Shown here: positions 24,993-34,523 of the stretch, piece after piece
Position numbering within the stretch: the stretch's first letter is position 1
How the letters are laid out: each line of letters begins with the position of its first letter
Assembly (NCBI GenBank): GCA_009921265.1
Contig: RFYV01000007.1
Span: 1 to 64,000 of the forward strand
Source: Betaproteobacteria bacterium
GTDB taxonomy: Bacteria > Pseudomonadota > Gammaproteobacteria > Burkholderiales > Burkholderiaceae_C
Reading direction: 5' to 3'
DNA length: 64,000 nucleotides
Position numbers and translations under genes: made by a program
The notes under the pieces: model-generated
What the model was told of the DNA's origin: nothing
What the model saw: the letters and a program-made list of their open reading frames with translations, nothing else
Databases searched by the model: none

Positions 24993-26534
24993 ATGAACGG
25001 TGCGCGCAGTTTAGTAGGAACACTTTTATTGAATGGGATTGACACTTGCTTTGCCAACCCCGGCACCAGCGAAATGCATTTTGTTGCTGCACTTGATCAA
25101 GCTGTTGGTATGCGATGCGTTTTGGGATTACAAGAAAATGTGGTCACGGGCATGGCCGATGGTTATTGGCGCATGGCTGGCAAACCCGCATGCACCCTCT
25201 TGCATTGTGGTCCAGGTCTTGCCAATGGTTTAGCTAATTTACACAACGCAAAACGTGCGCATGCAGGCATTGTTAATATTGTGGGTGATCAAGCCACTTG
25301 GCATAGACCTTTTGATCCACCTCTCAATACAGATACAGAAGGATTGGCTCGCACGGTATCGTCGTGGTTTCATACATGTAACACCGCTCAAGAAGTTGGA
25401 TCATCCGCATCGCAAGCAGTTCAAGTGGCGCGCAATTCACAAGGTCAAATTGCAACTCTGATTCTTCCATCAGATACTTGCTGGGATGAAGGCGGACAAG
25501 TCGGACCCAAACTGACAGATTCTTCATCATCCATCAACATGGATTCGATCAATGAAGCCGCGTTGATTTTAAAAACAAATGGTGAACGCGTGCTTTTGTT
25601 GCTCGCAGGTGCAGCAACATTAGAAGAATCACAAACTTTGCTTTGGCAAATCTCACAAGCCACACAATGTGGTTTGATGGTGGATTATGTGGTGGGACGA
25701 GTTGCACGTGGGCAAGGAAGAATACCGTTGCCACGTGTGCCCTACAACAGCGACGCTGCTGCAAAAGAATTATCCAAATACACACACATTATTTTGGTGA
25801 ACGCAAAAGCACCTATTGGATTTTTTGCATACCCGAATAAGCCCTCTCAACAATATACACCTGGCACTCAAATCAGTATGCTGACCAACGCAGAACAAAA
25901 TCCAATCGAAACATTGCAAGCATTGGTACATGCGCTTAAAGCACCCAAGGCATCCATTCCTTTAACAGGTGAAAAACCCGTTGCATCGAATGGCGCACCG
26001 AGTTCTGAAAAATTAGCGCAAACTGTTGCAGCATTGATGCCAGAAAACGCCATTGTGAGCGATGAAAGCGTCTCTTATGGTCGCGGGTTTTATCCTTTGA
26101 CGTATGCAGCAGCCCCGCACGATTGGTTGCATCTTGCAGGGGGTGCGATAGGTGCAGGCTTGCCAATGGCAACAGGCGCGGCGGTAGGTGCACAAGGAAA
26201 GCGACGTGTGATCAGTTTGCAAGCCGATGGTTCGGCCATGTATTCATTGCAAGCACTTTGGACGCAAGCCAGAGAAAAATTGCCTGTGACAACTATTTTG
26301 CTTAACAATCACAAATACGCAATTCTTATCAATGAGCTCAACGCTGTCGGTGCAACGCCAGGCGTCACTGCCATGAATATGTTGGATCTGGGTAATCCCA
26401 ATTTAAACTGGGTTGATCTTGCCAGAGGGATGGGCGTAGAAGCCGCACGCGCATCCACCATGGAAGAATGCGCCGATTTAATGAAACAGAGTTTTCAAAT
26501 CAATGGACCCTTTTTAATAGAGCTCATGATTTAG
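24993..26534 (+). CDS. Thiamine-pyrophosphate enzyme, acetolactate synthase/benzoylformate decarboxylase-like
   Basis: 513 residues with AAGGAAG before the ATG. The N-terminal PYR domain has NPGTSEMHFVAALD and LGLQENVVTGMADGY, where Glu48 aligns with the Glu that activates the TPP ring. The C-terminal PP domain has SLQADGSAMYSLQALW and, about 25 residues on, LLNNHKYAI: the GDG-x-NN Mg/TPP motif with Ala in place of the first Gly. Length fits decarboxylases and carboligases of the MdlC/IlvB group without an obvious FAD-type insert. It probably decarboxylates a 2-oxo acid taken up via the adjacent Bug. True acetolactate synthase activity is unlikely since no small subunit gene is present. Confidence 0.88.
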   Translation: MNGARSLVGTLLLNGIDTCFANPGTSEMHFVAALDQAVGMRCVLGLQENVVTGMADGYWRMAGKPACTLLHCGPGLANGLANLHNAKRAHAGIVNIVGDQATWHRPFDPPLNTDTEGLARTVSSWFHTCNTAQEVGSSASQAVQVARNSQGQIATLILPSDTCWDEGGQVGPKLTDSSSSINMDSINEAALILKTNGERVLLLLAGAATLEESQTLLWQISQATQCGLMVDYVVGRVARGQGRIPLPRVPYNSDAAAKELSKYTHIILVNAKAPIGFFAYPNKPSQQYTPGTQISMLTNAEQNPIETLQALVHALKAPKASIPLTGEKPVASNGAPSSEKLAQTVAALMPENAIVSDESVSYGRGFYPLTYAAAPHDWLHLAGGAIGAGLPMATGAAVGAQGKRRVISLQADGSAMYSLQALWTQAREKLPVTTILLNNHKYAILINELNAVGATPGVTAMNMLDLGNPNLNWVDLARGMGVEAARASTMEECADLMKQSFQINGPFLIELMI

Positions 26535-26538
26535 CAAT

Positions 26539-26562
26539 CGATTGATTAAGTTCAATCAATCG
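26539..26562. terminator. Hairpin after the TPP enzyme gene, possible terminator
   Basis: CGATTGATT (26539-26547), loop AAGTTC, AATCAATCG (26554-26562): a perfect 9-bp stem starting five bases after the stop codon, in a gap between convergent genes. There is no T-run after it on either strand, so it may instead stabilise the mRNA end. Confidence 0.35.
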
Positions 26563-26683
26563 TCATTCAAAAAGGCGTAAGATTCACCGATGACTGCAAG
26601 GAATCGAGATGAAAACTGCCCCCTTATCCAAAGAAAATATTTTATGAAATATGACTTTACAATTCAGAATAATTCTTAATGCA

Positions 26684-27436
26684 TTAATGCTTGGCGCATA
26701 AATCAAACGTCGTGGCCTCAGTTAAGGTTTCAGAAAACCAAGCCACAATGGATGCTTCACGTTTACCGATATATTGGGGTTGTCCTTGCGCATCGAGCAC
26801 CATGGTGAGATCGTGTCCAGGTATTAACAAGGTCCCCGGCTTTGCACGCCAACATTTCCAAATGAGTTTGAGCGTTTCAATGCTTTCTTCATGGTCTTCT
26901 GTATCACCCACATCAAGAGATAACAACTCAGCGCGGTTTTTGGCAGCGTCACCCGTAAAAACAACGGGTACTTCGTTGCCGTCCATCACAAAAATCAAAT
27001 GTCCAGGGGTGTGTCCAGGAGAGGCCAACGCTACAAAGCCTGGCAGGAATCGATCCCCATCGCGAATTCTTTTAACACGCGAAGATTGCACCAATTCACG
27101 CACATACAACTCGGGTAATGGATTAAATCCTGGCGGTTCGTTAGCAGCCCAGTTGAGTTCTACATCACCAATCCAAATTGTTGCGCTGGGAAATAAAGTA
27201 AAGTTAATCGAGTGATCGTAGTGTGCATGTGTGAGGATGACATCGGTCACATCACTGGGATCAACACCATGAATTTTTAATTGTTTGGCCAAAGGTTTAC
27301 GTACACCAAACGCACCCACATCTAACAAGATCACGCGATCTTTGCTTCGCATCAACGTGATGGTGCTCCAACCCAAGCCCCCATGACAAACCGCACGACC
27401 TGGAAAACCTTGAATGAGCACATCGACTTGGTACAT
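26684..27436 (-). CDS. MBL-fold metallo-hydrolase, lactonase-like
   Basis: 250 residues from the ATG at 27434-27436, which has AGGAA upstream; a TTG at 27451 is less likely. The zinc-binding HxHxDH motif is THAHYDH (His70 to His75), followed by SPGHTPGHLIFV, FTGDAAKNR and IPGHDLTMV, giving a complete two-zinc site. This arrangement is shared by N-acyl-homoserine lactonase-like and other esterase or lactonase members. It ends the minus operon after a Bug and a hydroxy-acid dehydrogenase, so opening of a lactone or ester in that pathway fits better than quorum quenching. Confidence 0.87.
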   Translation of the reverse strand: MYQVDVLIQGFPGRAVCHGGLGWSTITLMRSKDRVILLDVGAFGVRKPLAKQLKIHGVDPSDVTDVILTHAHYDHSINFTLFPSATIWIGDVELNWAANEPPGFNPLPELYVRELVQSSRVKRIRDGDRFLPGFVALASPGHTPGHLIFVMDGNEVPVVFTGDAAKNRAELLSLDVGDTEDHEESIETLKLIWKCWRAKPGTLLIPGHDLTMVLDAQGQPQYIGKREASIVAWFSETLTEATTFDLCAKH

Positions 27437-27454
27437 CTTTATTCCTGTCAATAA

Positions 27455-28423
27455 TTATTCGGGCTTGATGGCTGCATCTTTGATTAACTTACCATACAAA
27501 GCCAAATCAGATTTAATTTGACGCGCAAACTCTGCGGGTGAGCTTGCAATGATTTCATTGCCGCCCTCATCCACCAAACGTCGACCCGCTTCCATGGATT
27601 TGCTGGCCTTGACAATTTCTTGATGCAATCGCGCAATGATGGCAGGATCTGTTTTTGCCGGCACCAATACACCTTGAAATTGCGTGATATTGAATCCTGT
27701 AAAACCTAATTCATTAAGCGTTGGTAATTGCGGCAAACTTGATGCACGCTTAGGGCCAGATACAGCAAACACACGCAACTTGCCTGCTTTGACTAATGGG
27801 CCTGCAGTCACAATCGGTTCAAACGTGAACGTAAGTTGACCCCCTAATAAATCTGCCAATGCGGGCGCAGCCCCTTTGTATGGAATGTGCGTTAGTTGCG
27901 CGCCTGTGATTTGACTGAGCAACTCTCCCGCCAAATGTCCACCACCACCAATTCCTGTTGAGCCATAACTCACTTGTTTAGGCTTGGCCTTAGCCATTGC
28001 AATCAATTCATTCATACTTTGAATGGGTGAAGACGTAGTCACAACCACCGCATATTGAAAACTAGTGATTTGACTCACAGGTGCTAAATCATTGACCGCG
28101 TCATAAGGCACCTTGGCATAGAGCACAGGATTAACAACAATAGGCCCGCTTGCAGCAAGAAGCAATGTATATCCATCGGGCGCAGATTTCGAGACGATAT
28201 CGGTACCTAGCATGCCATTGGCACCTGGTTTGTTTTCAACCACAACCGATTGCCCCATGCTCTCTGTCATTTTTTGTGCAACCACACGCGCAGTGATATC
28301 AGCCGCACCGCCCGCCACATAGGGCACAATTAAGCGAATGGGTTTATTGGGATAGTCCGATTGCGCTTGAGCACCCATGCACATCACAACAAGCGTTGCA
28401 AATAACAAAATCAAACGTAACAT
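27455..28423 (-). CDS. Bug/TctC-type periplasmic receptor
   Basis: 322 residues from the ATG at 28421-28423, chosen for the AAGGAGAC upstream and the signal peptide MLRLILLFATLVVMCMGAQA; the frame is open to 28486 but would overlap the dehydrogenase. The mature protein opens SDYPNKPIRLIVPYVAGGAAD; second lobe LTHIPYKGAAPALADLLGGQ. The dehydrogenase stop lies 10 bases upstream of this start, inside its ribosome-site region. Confidence 0.93.
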   Translation of the reverse strand: MLRLILLFATLVVMCMGAQAQSDYPNKPIRLIVPYVAGGAADITARVVAQKMTESMGQSVVVENKPGANGMLGTDIVSKSAPDGYTLLLAASGPIVVNPVLYAKVPYDAVNDLAPVSQITSFQYAVVVTTSSPIQSMNELIAMAKAKPKQVSYGSTGIGGGGHLAGELLSQITGAQLTHIPYKGAAPALADLLGGQLTFTFEPIVTAGPLVKAGKLRVFAVSGPKRASSLPQLPTLNELGFTGFNITQFQGVLVPAKTDPAIIARLHQEIVKASKSMEAGRRLVDEGGNEIIASSPAEFARQIKSDLALYGKLIKDAAIKPE

Positions 28424-28433
28424 AACCGTCTCC

Positions 28434-29483
28434 TTATGTTGCCAATGCGGCGTATTGGTGAAGCAATGCAAGTGTGTTGTCATCAATTACCACTCCATCG
28501 CGTCGTTGTCTCTCCATCTTAGCCAATTCAATTTGACCTGGAACAATCACGGGTTGATTGGAATCAACGGGTGGACTGTCATGCAAAATAGATGCAAAGT
28601 CTGACATGCGGTCGGCTAGCCATTGACTAGATCCCAAACGTTGGGTGTCAATCAAAATAAAAAAGTGACCTAAATTTTGCGGCTCATCGGGCGCATCTAT
28701 CCAAGACTTTACATGCGTGAGATAAGCCGCGTTCGATAACAGACCAGCAAACAAATCAACCAACAATGCCAAACCATAACCCTTGTGCCCACCCACAGGT
28801 TGCAAAAAACCATCGAGTGCGGCTTTGGGATCAGTTGTTGCACGACCGTGTTTGTCGGTGGCCCAAGTATCAGGAATTGATTCGCCATGTTTGAATGCAT
28901 TGCGAATTTTTGCGCGTGCAACAACACTCATTGCCATATCCAACATAAAGGGTTGCCCGTTGGGGTGTGGCACTGCAAAACCAATCGGACTGTTACCTAA
29001 TCGCGCGTCGCTTCCACCCCAAGGTGCAATGGTGGTGGTGGCGTTACTGCCAATAACGCTGGCAAAGCCTTGTTGTGCGGCGATGTAACCATAAGGAGAG
29101 ATAGGACCGAAATGATTGCTTCCACGAACAAACGAAGCACCTATGCCACACTCTTTGGCAGCGGCCAAAGCAGCACGCAAACCATGCATACCTACCAATG
29201 GACCGATACCGTTATCACCATCAACCGTTGCCAATGCAGGCGCTACTTTTTTAACGGTGACGTTAGGTGTTTTTGAAATGCCATTGACATTGAGTCGCTC
29301 ACCATAAGACTCCACACGACTCAAACCATGAGTTGACAGTCCAAATAAATCAGCCATCACCAAAATATCGACCACATCTTTGGCGTGCTCTGCACTCAGT
29401 CCCAAGCCTCTAAACGCACGCAGTCCCAAATCGTGAAGTTGAGTTTCACTGATGGCTTTTGGATTATTAGCACTAGCGTTCAT
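28434..29483 (-). CDS. Malate/L-lactate dehydrogenase family (Ldh2/COG2055) oxidoreductase
   Basis: 349 residues, AAAAGGATA before the ATG. Family marks: LFGLSTHGLSRVESYGERL, FVRGSNHFGPISPYGY with the conserved His, APWGGSDARLGNSPIGFAVP and VGGHKGYGLALLVDLFAG. It is only moderately similar to the copy at 3882-4949 and has the more common SNHFGP form of the His motif, so different substrates are likely. It lies between an MFS transporter and a Bug in one minus-strand run. Confidence 0.9.
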   Translation of the reverse strand: MNASANNPKAISETQLHDLGLRAFRGLGLSAEHAKDVVDILVMADLFGLSTHGLSRVESYGERLNVNGISKTPNVTVKKVAPALATVDGDNGIGPLVGMHGLRAALAAAKECGIGASFVRGSNHFGPISPYGYIAAQQGFASVIGSNATTTIAPWGGSDARLGNSPIGFAVPHPNGQPFMLDMAMSVVARAKIRNAFKHGESIPDTWATDKHGRATTDPKAALDGFLQPVGGHKGYGLALLVDLFAGLLSNAAYLTHVKSWIDAPDEPQNLGHFFILIDTQRLGSSQWLADRMSDFASILHDSPPVDSNQPVIVPGQIELAKMERQRRDGVVIDDNTLALLHQYAALAT

Positions 29484-29510
29484 TCGTATCCTTTTGTTGA
29501 TTGAATTATT

Positions 29511-30758
29511 TTAAGTAATTTTTAAATCTTTATAGAGTGGCAAAACGTCTTGCCTGATGCGAGGCAAATATCTTGAATAAATAATAGATGCACACAAGCC
29601 CACAAATGCACAAAAGGCCAAGGCCAGTTGACCATCCAAATAATGAGCGAGCCATCCCGAAAAAAGAGAACCCAATGGCGTCATGCCTAAAAAGGCCATC
29701 ACGTAGAGCGCCGATACACGGCCTCTTAATTCGTCAGGAACAATGCTTTGAAGAACGGTGTTGGTTGACGCAGCGTTGAGCATCATGCACAAGGCTGAAA
29801 TAAAAAGCACGGGCATTGCGAGCCATAAAGAATCGCAAAATGAAAATGCAATTAAAGCAACACTCCCAATGCCTGCAGTCCAACCCAAAACTCTAAACAA
29901 ACCTCTGACTTGGGATCGTGACGCCAAATACAACATACCAAACACGGCGCCTAAACCCGCAGAACTATAAAGCCAACCCAATGTTTTGGAGTCCCCATGA
30001 AATTGTTGGCTGGCAAACCAAGGCAAGAGAGAGTTGTAGGACTGCAAACAAAAACTGGTGACCGCTAACAAAAACAATGCGGAACGACTGGGAAAGAATC
30101 CATACGCATATCTAAAACCCGCAATAAATTGCTGATACATACCCGCAGTGGAGTGATCTGACTTGTGTTGTCGAATTTGAGTGGCAAACAGTGCGGATAA
30201 AACAGCAAAACGCATCACACAATTGGTTGCAAAACTCCATACCTCACCAAATGTCGCCGTAATGATGCCACCCAACATCGGCCCAATGAATCGACCTGCA
30301 TTCATCACCGTTGAATTGAGTGCAATCGCATTGATCAAATCTTCTCGATCAGGCAACAACTTAGAAATCATGGCTTGGCGAGCAGGCGCATCGAAGGAAT
30401 TTCCGATACCCAAAACAAGATTTCCAATGACGACATGCCAAGCTTCGATTAAATGAAGCTGTAGCAAGACCAACATCACAATTGATTGAGCCATGGCTAA
30501 CGCATTGGTTGCAAATAAAATTTTCCTGACATTGAGTCGATCAATTAAAACGCCAGCAAATGGCGTGATGATGAGCAATGGAATTTGCAAAGTAAAAGCG
30601 GATAAGCCCACCATTAACGTAGATTCCGAGAGCCGAAAGACCAACCAACTGGTTGCGATTAATTGAACCCAGTTTCCAATCTGCGAGGTGCCCTGCCCCA
30701 TAATAAACAAACGAAAATTGCGGTGTCGAAGTGCTCGCAGGCTATGGGGAAGATTCAC
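29511..30758 (-). CDS. MFS transporter, EntS/MFS_3-type
   Basis: 415 residues with 11-12 predicted hydrophobic helices. Opening ALRHRNFRLFIMGQGTSQIG and the loop GVLIDRLNVRKILF are the usual start and first MFS loop of this family, whose members mostly export small molecules. The start is a GTG at 30756-30758, 12 bases after the monooxygenase stop; an ATG overlapping it is out of frame. Next to a flavin monooxygenase it may export or import the aromatic substrate or product; direction cannot be told. Confidence 0.87.
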   Translation of the reverse strand: MNLPHSLRALRHRNFRLFIMGQGTSQIGNWVQLIATSWLVFRLSESTLMVGLSAFTLQIPLLIITPFAGVLIDRLNVRKILFATNALAMAQSIVMLVLLQLHLIEAWHVVIGNLVLGIGNSFDAPARQAMISKLLPDREDLINAIALNSTVMNAGRFIGPMLGGIITATFGEVWSFATNCVMRFAVLSALFATQIRQHKSDHSTAGMYQQFIAGFRYAYGFFPSRSALFLLAVTSFCLQSYNSLLPWFASQQFHGDSKTLGWLYSSAGLGAVFGMLYLASRSQVRGLFRVLGWTAGIGSVALIAFSFCDSLWLAMPVLFISALCMMLNAASTNTVLQSIVPDELRGRVSALYVMAFLGMTPLGSLFSGWLAHYLDGQLALAFCAFVGLCASIIYSRYLPRIRQDVLPLYKDLKIT

Positions 30759-30770
30759 ATCAATAATGCT

Positions 30771-32402
30771 TCAAGCACCCCTCACACGATCAACAATTTC
30801 CAAAGCATTCGCAGGCATTGCACCACCATGCCAAGCCAAATGTCGATCGGGCCGAACCAATGCAAGCTTACATTGATACAAATGCAAGGGTGGCGAGCAC
30901 TTCACAATTTTGAGTGGCATACCGCGACTCGCTGTAGCATCGACAAAAGGTTTTGCATCGATGTCATTGCTAAAAATAGCCAAGGAATATGAGTCGCCCA
31001 GTTGATCGTGAAATGTTTCTGTTTCTGTGATTTTAAAATCTGGCACTCGCGCGCCAGGGTGATCAATCGGTATGTAGTTGTCCCATGTGTCAGCGATCGG
31101 AGCCGCACCTTGATGGAAAATAATCGGTGAATTTTCATACAGCTCGCCAAACTGCATGCCCGAGGTGTTGTACTCTTCTAAATCATCCACCACTGCAAAT
31201 TCACCAAACACACGACGCGCTTGTTCACCCGCCTCATCGGCATCTTCAATATTAGCTGGCAATTGCCATGCGCCTTTTCGTTGCGAACATTTCACACCGA
31301 GTCGTGAATTTCGAAGTCCCATAGGGCGACGCTCCACACCATAGGTATCAAGCAATGATGCACCGCCCCACCCCTCATAAATAGCAGCCAATTTCCAACT
31401 CACATTGATCGCGTCGCCAATTCCCGTATTCATTCCAAAACCACCCAGCGGTGTAAATAAATGTGCGGCATCGCCTACAAAGAAAACACGCTCGGCTTGG
31501 TATTGATCGGCGACGAGTGCGAGTCCGCCCGCCCAAGGACCCGAAGTAATAATTTCATAAGGAACGGGTTTGCCAAAAACAGCGTTTAAAACTTTTTCAT
31601 GATTGACTGTTTTCCAATCAACACCTTCAGGGATTCTGTAGTGAACAATCCAACGCTCACCACCATCTTGTGAAAACACAAAAGCTCGAATCTCGTGATT
31701 GAGAATCCAAGTGAGATTGGCGGGCTTGCGTCCACTCTCTGAAATCAAAGACGGTGCTCTTATGAAATACGTGAGCATGCTGCCCGCAACAAATGCATTT
31801 TCAATTTGTCCATCTTCACCACTCATACCAATACCGAATTGACGCCTTGCAGGACTGCGCGCGCCATCGGCTGCAATCATGTAAGACGCAGATATTTGAA
31901 AGCGTTCACCCGTTTGAATATTTTCAACATCAACCAACACACCGTCGGTCACACTGACAAATCCAATCATTCGAAAACCAAAACGAACGGATACCGATTT
32001 TTTTAATTCTGCATTGCGTTTTAATATCGGTTCAAGAAATAATTGTGAAATCGTGATGCTTCGCTCTGAGGATTGAAATTCAGTCCCCGCCACATTGGTA
32101 GTCGATCTGTATTTGCTTAAATCGATACGACCAATTTCATGACCACAAAAACGAGTCACAAATGCAACTTGCGGTGCATATTTTGCCAACGGCGCATTAG
32201 CTCGGATTTCTTCTGAAATGCCCAACCGACGAAAGTGTTCCATCGACCTTGCATTGGTGTTGTTGCACCGTGGGTGTTTGGCGGTTTCCAGGTTTTCTGT
32301 AATTAAAATTGCAGGCACATTGCGGTGTCCTAATTCAATCGCTGCGCTGAGTCCTACGGGGCCTCCGCCGACGATGATGACAAATGTATTTTCTTTTTTC
32401 AT
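30771..32402 (-). CDS. FAD-dependent aromatic monooxygenase (phenol hydroxylase/TfdB class)
   Basis: 543 residues from the ATG at 32400-32402; a TTG at 32417 is an alternative. Group A flavoprotein pattern: IIVGGGPVGLSAAIELG at the N-terminus, the DG motif in MIAADGARSPARRQFG, and GDAAHLFTPLGGFGMNTGIG, which binds FAD ribose. The C-terminal about 170 residues match the thioredoxin-like tail of TfdB/PheA-type hydroxylases. It should hydroxylate a phenolic or similar ring using NAD(P)H and O2. It is followed by the MFS transporter and preceded by a Bug receptor on the same strand. Confidence 0.9.
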   Translation of the reverse strand: MKKENTFVIIVGGGPVGLSAAIELGHRNVPAILITENLETAKHPRCNNTNARSMEHFRRLGISEEIRANAPLAKYAPQVAFVTRFCGHEIGRIDLSKYRSTTNVAGTEFQSSERSITISQLFLEPILKRNAELKKSVSVRFGFRMIGFVSVTDGVLVDVENIQTGERFQISASYMIAADGARSPARRQFGIGMSGEDGQIENAFVAGSMLTYFIRAPSLISESGRKPANLTWILNHEIRAFVFSQDGGERWIVHYRIPEGVDWKTVNHEKVLNAVFGKPVPYEIITSGPWAGGLALVADQYQAERVFFVGDAAHLFTPLGGFGMNTGIGDAINVSWKLAAIYEGWGGASLLDTYGVERRPMGLRNSRLGVKCSQRKGAWQLPANIEDADEAGEQARRVFGEFAVVDDLEEYNTSGMQFGELYENSPIIFHQGAAPIADTWDNYIPIDHPGARVPDFKITETETFHDQLGDSYSLAIFSNDIDAKPFVDATASRGMPLKIVKCSPPLHLYQCKLALVRPDRHLAWHGGAMPANALEIVDRVRGA

Positions 32403-32443
32403 GTGTTCCAAATTCAATCAATCAAACTTTTTCAATGACAACA

Positions 32444-33418
32444 TCATTCAAACTTGATATTGGATTGCTTAACAACCGCTCCCCATTTTGTTCGCTCTGC
32501 TTCCAAAAATGCGGCAAATTCTTCGGGCGTTCCGCTTGCTGATTCACTTGCAATACCACGTCGATAACTTGTGACTTCGGGTTGTTTACTTACCTGTGCA
32601 ATCGCACTTGCTAATCGATCAATGATAGCTCGCGGTGTACCCGCAGGCGCCAAAATGCCATTCCAAACCTGCGGCTCATAGTCGGGAAACCCTGCTTCTG
32701 TAAAGGTGGGGACATCGGGCATCAGCGGATTACGAGTTTTGCCTGTCACCGCAAGAACTCTTAATTTTCCTGCTTTTACATGCCCTATCACAGCTAACAA
32801 CGAATCAAAAATTGCAGAAGTTTGTCCAGCTAACAAATCATTGAAGGGCGTTGTTGTGTTGTAGTGAATAAATTTAAAATCACTACCCGTTGAAGTTCCA
32901 AACCATGCTCCCGCAAGATGCGTGATTGTGCCTGTTCCATAAGTAGCTACGTTGGAATAAGCAGGATTGGATTTGGCCAGTGTCACATAGGCGGCAGCTG
33001 TTTGTGCAGGTACAGAGGTGTTGACTGTGAGTGCGTAGGCCGTGATGGCCAAAAGACTCACGGGCATGAGGTCGCGTTTGAGCTCATAGGGCCAATTGCT
33101 GTACAGAGATGAAACGGTTGCTAATGTGGGAGTTCCAAATAGCAGGGTGTAGCCATCAGGCGCAGATTTAATAGCGGCTTCGATGGCAATGCGACTCCCA
33201 GCCCCTGGTCGGTTGTCAATAATCACGGGTTGCCCGAGAATAGGCGCCAGACGCGAAGCAATGAAACGTGCATCGGAGTCAGGCCCTGAACCAGCAGGAA
33301 CAGGAACAATCAAACGAATGGGTTTAGCTGAATACGTTTGTGCAAAACTTGATGAGACATGAATACACAAACAAGCAAAAAGAAAAATAAACAACTTGTT
33401 TAGATTGAAATGCTTCAT
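32444..33418 (-). CDS. Bug/TctC-type periplasmic receptor, divergent binding loops
   Basis: 324 residues with GGGAGACAGG before the ATG. Signal peptide ends at SSFAQ. The first loop reads VPAGSGPDSDARF, with acidic and Ser residues in place of GGxxD, and the usual PYKG second-lobe motif is missing (FIHYNTTTPFNDLLAGQ). Ligand specificity is therefore probably unlike the canonical copies. First gene of the monooxygenase transcription unit and divergent from the Bug at 33499. Confidence 0.9.
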   Translation of the reverse strand: MKHFNLNKLFIFLFACLCIHVSSSFAQTYSAKPIRLIVPVPAGSGPDSDARFIASRLAPILGQPVIIDNRPGAGSRIAIEAAIKSAPDGYTLLFGTPTLATVSSLYSNWPYELKRDLMPVSLLAITAYALTVNTSVPAQTAAAYVTLAKSNPAYSNVATYGTGTITHLAGAWFGTSTGSDFKFIHYNTTTPFNDLLAGQTSAIFDSLLAVIGHVKAGKLRVLAVTGKTRNPLMPDVPTFTEAGFPDYEPQVWNGILAPAGTPRAIIDRLASAIAQVSKQPEVTSYRRGIASESASGTPEEFAAFLEAERTKWGAVVKQSNIKFE

Positions 33419-33498
33419 ACCTGTCTCCCATTATTTGATGCCTATGATAATCTGCATTCAAGTTAATTCATCCACTTCAAACAACGAAAAACCATGAC

Positions 33499-34476
33499 AT
33501 GAAAAAACGCAATCTCTTTCCACTCTTTTTTCTTTGCTGTGTCGCAGCATTCTCAACAAATGTAAATGCAGCCGACCCATGGCCTCTCAAAATAGTCACC
33601 TTGGTGGTTCCATTCGCGCCTGGTGGTGGCGTCGACAACGTTGCACGCGCAGTTGCTGCACAAATGTCAGAGTCCTTACCCTTCCCTATGGTGGTTGAAA
33701 ACCGTGTGGGTGCGGGAGGCTTGGTTGGTGCACGATCTGTCGCTCAATCAGCACCTGATGGGCATACGCTACTCATGGGCACACAAACCACCCTAGCGGT
33801 TGCCCCCTTGTTGAGCAAGGCTGCAGCGTTTAATCCAATCAATGTTTTTTCAGGTGTTGGGCAACTGGGCTATTCACCGATGGTATTGGTTGCGCATCCT
33901 AGTTTTCCTGCCAAAACAATTTCTGAATTGATCTCGCGCGCAAAGTCACAACCGGGACAGATCAACTACGCATCAGGTGGAATTGGAACTACTCCGCATA
34001 TGGCAGGCGCATTACTCGAGTTAAGCACGGGCATTCAAATGACTCATGTGGCATACAAAGGCGAACAACCCGCGCTTACTGATGTCATGGGCAATCAGGT
34101 TCAACTGATGTTTTCCAACTTGCCTGCGGCCATGCCTTTGGTCAGAGGTGGCAAATTGCAAGCCTTAGCCATTTCAAGCACCCAACGCTCTCCCACAGCC
34201 CCCGAAATTCCCACATTGATGGAGTCTGGAGTTTTTGGATTTGAAGCTGCCACTTGGTTTGCGATCGTGACCCCAAAGGACACACCCAAAGCTATCGTTG
34301 ACAAAATGAACGCAGAGTTGATCAAAGCTTTAGACAACCTCAAACTCAAACAAAAATTAGAAATGCAAGGCTTGAGCTTACAAAAAAGTTCGCCATCACA
34401 GGCAGACAAATACATCGCGAGTGAATTTGATAAATGGGCGCGTGTGATCAAAGCATCCAACATCTCAACGGATTAA
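33499..34476 (+). CDS. Bug/TctC-type periplasmic receptor
   Basis: 325 residues. Signal peptide MKKRNLFPLFFLCCVAAFST ends near NVNAA; the mature chain starts DPWPLKIVTLVVPFAPGGGVD. Second lobe MTHVAYKGEQPALTDVMGNQ has Ala for Pro in PYKG. The upstream sequence lacks a good ribosome site. It opens the long plus-strand run that reaches 45116, with an 80-base divergent gap behind it. Confidence 0.92.
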   Translation: MKKRNLFPLFFLCCVAAFSTNVNAADPWPLKIVTLVVPFAPGGGVDNVARAVAAQMSESLPFPMVVENRVGAGGLVGARSVAQSAPDGHTLLMGTQTTLAVAPLLSKAAAFNPINVFSGVGQLGYSPMVLVAHPSFPAKTISELISRAKSQPGQINYASGGIGTTPHMAGALLELSTGIQMTHVAYKGEQPALTDVMGNQVQLMFSNLPAAMPLVRGGKLQALAISSTQRSPTAPEIPTLMESGVFGFEAATWFAIVTPKDTPKAIVDKMNAELIKALDNLKLKQKLEMQGLSLQKSSPSQADKYIASEFDKWARVIKASNISTD

Positions 34477-34523
34477 AAACTGTAAAGTCAATCCTTTTCA
34501 ATCACAACACACAGAGAGACACC

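Noticed and set aside
24578-25066. 162-codon minus-strand open frame spanning two plus-strand genes
   Set aside because: Runs antisense across the end of a Bug gene and start of the TPP enzyme; no start signal or recognisable domain.
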